Positions 59,904-64,000 of a DNA stretch of 64,000 bases are shown piece after piece (within the stretch, counting starts at the first letter, position 1; each line of letters opens with the position of its first letter). The notes under the pieces are model-generated. The model saw nothing but the letters and a program-made list of their open reading frames with translations. It was not told the DNA's origin and ran no database searches. Both the position numbers and the translations under genes were made by a program. The DNA comes from Rusavskia elegans (Eukaryota; Ascomycota; Lecanoromycetes; Teloschistales; Teloschistaceae), in contig SAUG01000116.1 of NCBI GenBank assembly GCA_011316305.1, positions 124,001 to 188,000 of the forward strand, in the 5' to 3' direction.

Positions 59904-60770
59904 TCAGACCTCCACTTCCCTGAGCTGATCATTGACCTCCAATATGTCCCATTTGTACGGATCCAACCCCTTAGGATCCCCATTGGCGCACATAGTCTTG
60001 TACCATTCCCTCCTCGATTTATCTCCCCTCTGCTTTTTGAATGCGTCCTTCAGATCCTCCCATCCTGGCTCGCTTCCGCAATCTTCGGCGCATGGATGGC
60101 CTTCCCCGCCGATACAAAGGACTTTGGGCGTATCCGCCCCTCCACCCAGTAGGTTATGTAGTCCTTTCTCGGCACGTCCGAGAAGGATAATCTGATGGTC
60201 CCAGCCATCTCCCATGTCGTACTCATACCTCAAGTGTAGCTGGCCGGTCGTCTTTGTCCCATCCTCCAAATCCCATTCTTTCCGCTCAAATACATCGCGA
60301 AGTGTCCAGTTCCGCTCGTTCCGAGGCTTGGGCCAGAACCCGAGATCGTCTTCGTCGCCATCGAAGGTGCGCTGGAGGATGAGGACGGGTCTTGGAATGC
60401 CACGCTCGTTGAGCATGATTTCAACGTTGAAGGCGTGCATGTGGCAATTCGCCCAGCCGAAGGCGATCTGGAGGACTTGGTGGAACTTGGCGAAAGTAAG
60501 AGAGGGAGGTAGGGAGAGTATGCGGGTTATGGTAGGGTTGTCGGACAGAGTCATGGCGACTGTGACGAGATAGTTGCGCTCTTCATCTGTGTCAAGACTG
60601 TGGGACTGCGCGGGGTCGGCAATAGCTTTCTCCTGGAGAGCATTTTCGTTGGGGGTGGGCTCTGTAGGGGGCCGGTGTGGTGCGGTTTTGGCGGTGTTGG
60701 CGCTTTTCGTACTCAGGGGATTGGTACGAGAGGAGGCTGAACGAGACTTGGGGGTCGCTGTTTTCGGCAT
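59904..60770 (-). CDS. Plasmid pRiA4b ORF-3-like protein
   Basis: A single-exon 288-residue protein. A low-complexity Ser/Thr/Pro-rich N-terminus (about 55 residues) is followed by a domain of the pRiA4b ORF-3-like family (Pfam PRiA4_ORF3), recognisable by SLTFAKFHQVLQIAFGWANC, LRYEYDMGDGWDHQI and a C-terminal segment CIGGEGHPCAEDCGSEPGWE. The family is best known from bacterial plasmids and mobile elements and also occurs in ascomycetes; its biochemical role is not established. An upstream in-frame ATG at 60809 would add 13 residues; 60770 is preferred because the extra residues are not conserved-looking. No sign of a mobile element around it. Confidence 0.8.
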   Translation of the reverse strand: MPKTATPKSRSASSRTNPLSTKSANTAKTAPHRPPTEPTPNENALQEKAIADPAQSHSLDTDEERNYLVTVAMTLSDNPTITRILSLPPSLTFAKFHQVLQIAFGWANCHMHAFNVEIMLNERGIPRPVLILQRTFDGDEDDLGFWPKPRNERNWTLRDVFERKEWDLEDGTKTTGQLHLRYEYDMGDGWDHQIILLGRAEKGLHNLLGGGADTPKVLCIGGEGHPCAEDCGSEPGWEDLKDAFKKQRGDKSRREWYKTMCANGDPKGLDPYKWDILEVNDQLREVEV

Positions 60771-61378
60771 AGCACTGGTGTAGAAGAGGTAGGAAAGACT
60801 GTCGTGCACAAGTGTTGTTGGTTGGAACTTTGGTCAGGACTTCTCTTCGGCGCGTCGTTGAATCGCTTGACGCGTCATGCACGTGATGTAGGTCAGAAAA
60901 AGCTTGGCAGGGGTCGGGATACTCTACGAACTACTCTACTCCCTACTCCAGTAGTTTCGTAAGACTTTCCCACAAACAACATCATCCCCAGATACCGTCT
61001 GACACCCGTCCAACCGTTTCGCGGGCCCCTACCATGCCCCTTGGGAAACGTGAAGCGGACCCGAGCCACGATTGCTCGATAGGACTGAGATTCATAGCAC
61101 TCGAACCCTCGTACTTGTAGGGTAAATTTGGTCATTATATGCGGTTCGAACACGCCTCGTCATGGAGAAGAAGGCAGCTCGTTTCAAAAAGGGCAGGAAG
61201 CTTGTTTTAGAGCCTCCGCGGTCACAGATACACACGGATCGCTTGTGGGGGCCGTGGGGTGTTTGTCGCGCCCGCATGTCGCTACAATGAGTAAATCCTA
61301 CGAAGCCAATATTATTTCGTCGAGTCTTGCATTCCCAAGGTTGGCACATCCTTTCTCCTGGCAACGGAGCTCACAGTC
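60771..61378. other. Divergent intergenic region
   Basis: 608 bp between two divergent starts (pRiA4b ORF-3-like on minus, secreted protein on plus), so probably a two-way promoter. No motif assigned. Confidence 0.45.
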
Positions 61379-62082
61379 ATGCTGCTCCTTGTGCCATCTC
61401 TTCTTCTGTTCCTCACCACCTGGGGCCTGGCACAAAGCCCCGCCCAAGCTCCGGCGCAGGCCCCGGCGGGCGCACCGGCGCCAGGCCCTGACGATGATCC
61501 AGACTCCGTCGAGGCAATCTCGCCGTACTAGATCTTCCTGCCTGGTTCACATTCATACAGCTTACAAAAACCAGTAGATTCCCTCCCGATAAGTTGAGCG
61601 AGCCTTGGCCTGAGCTGAACGGCCGCAACTTCAGTCTCTCGACCGACGCCCTCCCCTGGCACGCCCGCCATCTTTCCCGCAGCGCCGTCATATCTCTGAT
61701 GATGCGAGTCCTTGGCCAGGTTGAAAAACACAGGAGGGCCATGGGCAACACCGTTATCCCCCACAACCTCGATGTCGCTGGACCTATCGAAGTCGAAACA
61801 AGAGATATCAAGTTTGAGATATGCAGACTCGCAGCCGGCGGTTTGACCCAGGTCCATGCAGATTTCGAGTCGATCGATGATGGCGAGCTAAGATTGGACG
61901 ACATTCGCCCCATACTCAGCGTGTTCCGCGCGAAGATGACGAGGGATGCCGCGTGGAAAGAGAGGGCGGTATGGATAAGGCATAAGATAACGGACGTGAG
62001 GCTTGGCGCGGCGAAGATCGTCTATGTGACTCCCGGCTGGGAGCCAGAGGACCCGAACAGAGAGCCAGGGCGGTGTGATTAA
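61379..62082 (+). CDS. Secreted protein of unknown function
   Basis: A 217-residue protein from exons 61379-61524 and 61575-62082 (654 nt in frame, 50 nt intron). It starts with a signal peptide (MLLLVPSLLLFLTTWGLA), then an Ala/Pro repeat (AQAPAQAPAGAPAP) and an acidic stretch, then a compact domain with PWHARHLSRSAVISLMMRVL, EVETRDIKFEICRLAAGGLT and KITDVRLGAAKIVYVTPGWE. The last part would follow a beta-strand-rich pattern. The intron is supported because removing it joins the signal peptide to the long downstream frame; its donor (GTACTA) is weak. No family recognised. Confidence 0.62.
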
Positions 62083-64000
62083 AATAGATCGAGAGGGATG
62101 AATGTTTTTGAAGATATCGTGTGTGTGCATCCCAGTGCTGAACATGGAGATATACACTGTGCTGTGACCAACACGAACGAGACACGCTAGGCTCCAAACA
62201 ACAGCTCTAGGAAAACACCTCGATGTCTCCCAGCGCCTTCGCTGTCTCCACATCACAAGCCACTATCATGGCAAGCCAGATGCTTCTTGTCCACAAGGAC
62301 CATTTGGTACAAATAGAGGTCCATTCATTGTTTGCTCATCACTGGACGAAATCACCGTATAAGAACAGTGACAAGGAGGTGAAATCAAGAACGAGTGTAT
62401 CGTCATTCTGCTGCTTTGCTATTGATACAGCAGCACCAAGATCAAGGGCGAACACTCAAGATGGCCACCCAACCACACGCTAGATCGCCGATCAACCACA
62501 TGGATTTGCAGCGCATTAGAAGTAGCGGCCAGACAAGATTCTACGCCCCTTGGGTCTGTATCGCAGAACCTAAGCAAAGAGTTCTGCTTGTGCGTCACTG
62601 ATCACGAAAGTCAGCGGGAGGGGTGCTCGGGAGAAATTGCTTGGGATGAATGTGACCTACCAACCAATGAGGACTCGCCCGTACGCACTCGTTGAAGTCT
62701 CGGACGCAGTCCTCCTTGCACTAGACTACGCCTACGCCGACACCTTGAGGGCGGCAGCGGGAGCCACTGCGCCGAGGAGATCAGAAGTGTGTTCTGTTGG
62801 AAGAGGATGCTGAAAATGGTGAGGAGATATCATAGATTGAGAAACGGACAAATGGTGGAAAGTTGTTGGGTGCGACTGGTGGTGGGTGAGTTCGATGACA
62901 CAGATTTGAGGTTGATAACAGGAACGAAGAGAGAAATCACGCCGCGACTCTGTATAATTTTTGACAAGTCCCACCCAGGAGTAAGAAGCTAGCGATCTCA
63001 ATCCTGCTAAGACTACAGCGACAGATGATGTTTTCCATACGGTATCAGGCAAAAGGTTGGCGCTTTAGCTTGGGAGTAAGGAAGACTTCACGATCAACGA
63101 CAGCCTTTTCATGTATCAGCCAATCCACTGGACGTCGTTCAATACTAGAGTCGTCTTCGATGTTATACCATCACAATAGTCGAAGATCTGGAAGCATCAT
63201 TGACACATAAGCCCAAGCAACCCCGAGACGCGCATGCTTGGCCGCGGACTTGAGTTTGGCCGCATGCAACTCTATCTTCAAACTTGATTTAGTGCAAGAT
63301 CTTTTTGGCTGAATATCCGTCATCTGGCGCCGGCGATCACCATCAACCCGGTTTCGGGTCATGCAGGTGGTAGGTGACAGTGTCGATCTTCATACCAACC
63401 CCAGATGTGCGAACCGATGTCTTCCTGCGGCCAAGGGACCTCTCCCTCTTCGGGAATTTCCCTTACAGCCCCTTGTCACCGCCAATGACGAGATTCTGGA
63501 GGTGCCAAATTTTCGAGTCTTTTCAGCTTTTCCGTTTGTATGACAGGACGTGAGCTCACGACATGACCGCCAACCCTCGGGCAACGACGCTGGAGATGAT
63601 GTACGATCAATCGGTAGGACATGATTCGGAAGTATGGACAATGGGGAGGATTGGCAGACTGAGATACGTTAAGCTCCTTGCTGTGTTCAATGAGCAGACA
63701 GATTTCCACGATGTCACATAATGTTGACGGCGCCTAGAAGCCTCTAAGAGACATCTGCCTTGATCAAGAGGATTCAAGTACAGATATAACCTTGATCCTT
63801 GGAACTCTCAGCAACACCATCGTCGGCGAGCTGGAAACGACCATCTGATGGTTGTCAGAAACCGACTCTACATTGCTCCACAGAATGTGAGAGCCTTCCT
63901 CTGATTGCATCTTATCACAATCAGGCTCCAAAGCCCAAGAAGCTTCGCTCTCACCTGGTCAACACCCGCGAACGTGATGCCCCAGCTCCGCAAAGGGCTA
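62083..64000. other. Region without recognised gene to the window end
   Basis: 1.9 kb of normal composition with only short open frames on both strands. No signal peptide, domain or repeat. A gene could begin near the right edge (an ATG at about 63980), but too little is visible. Confidence 0.4.

Noticed and set aside
1..64000. CRISPR array, operon or bacterial regulatory sites
   Set aside because: The window is fungal with spliceosomal introns. The only regular repeats are a two-copy tandem, LTRs and MITE-like copies.

Overview
The window comes from a filamentous ascomycete (Pezizomycotina; Eurotiomycetes-like by gene content, but genus and species cannot be read from it). The evidence is many 45-70 nt spliceosomal introns with CTRAY-type branch sites, fungal-only families (PTH11/SAT4-type rhodopsin-fold membrane proteins, a fungal fucose lectin, a NACHT-ankyrin NLR, GH16-CBM18 and GH30 enzymes), and an AT-rich block mutated by C-to-T change in CpA context (repeat-induced point mutation, RIP). 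Most genes were modelled by hand from splice signals, and the exon lengths of each model sum to an open frame.

Region 1 (1 to about 10,800) is a RIP-ruined AT island. It holds one full-length Ty3/Gypsy LTR element (359-7774, LTRs of 215 bp) and three copies of a MITE-like element of about 150-160 bp with inverted ends. It has no live gene. Region 2 (11,128-20,514) has two rhodopsin-fold membrane protein genes and a large conserved fungal membrane protein of unknown function.

Region 3 (21,464-36,434) is the most interesting part. It contains a tyrosinase fused to a seven-repeat lectin-like beta-propeller, a divergently transcribed six-blade fucose lectin, a phenol-hydroxylase-type FAD monooxygenase, a group II PLP aromatic amino acid decarboxylase and a DHA1 MFS transporter. 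Together these look like a small pathway that could turn tyrosine into catechol or phenethylamine products, oxidise them and export them, with sugar-binding modules that could place the oxidase on a glycan surface. The pathway is inference; the enzyme families are clear.

Region 4 (36,435-52,123) is dynamic sequence: a tandem repeat, two single-exon RING-like genes that share an unusual metal site, a decayed NACHT-ankyrin NLR, a small secreted protein, a GH16-CBM18 cell-wall enzyme and a decayed F-box-like gene. Region 5 (53,007-62,082) has a third rhodopsin-fold gene, a secreted Cys-rich protein, a GH30 glycosidase with an unexplained N-terminal extension, a pRiA4b ORF-3-like protein and a secreted protein of unknown function. 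The last 1.9 kb shows nothing recognisable. No tRNA, rRNA or CRISPR array was found.
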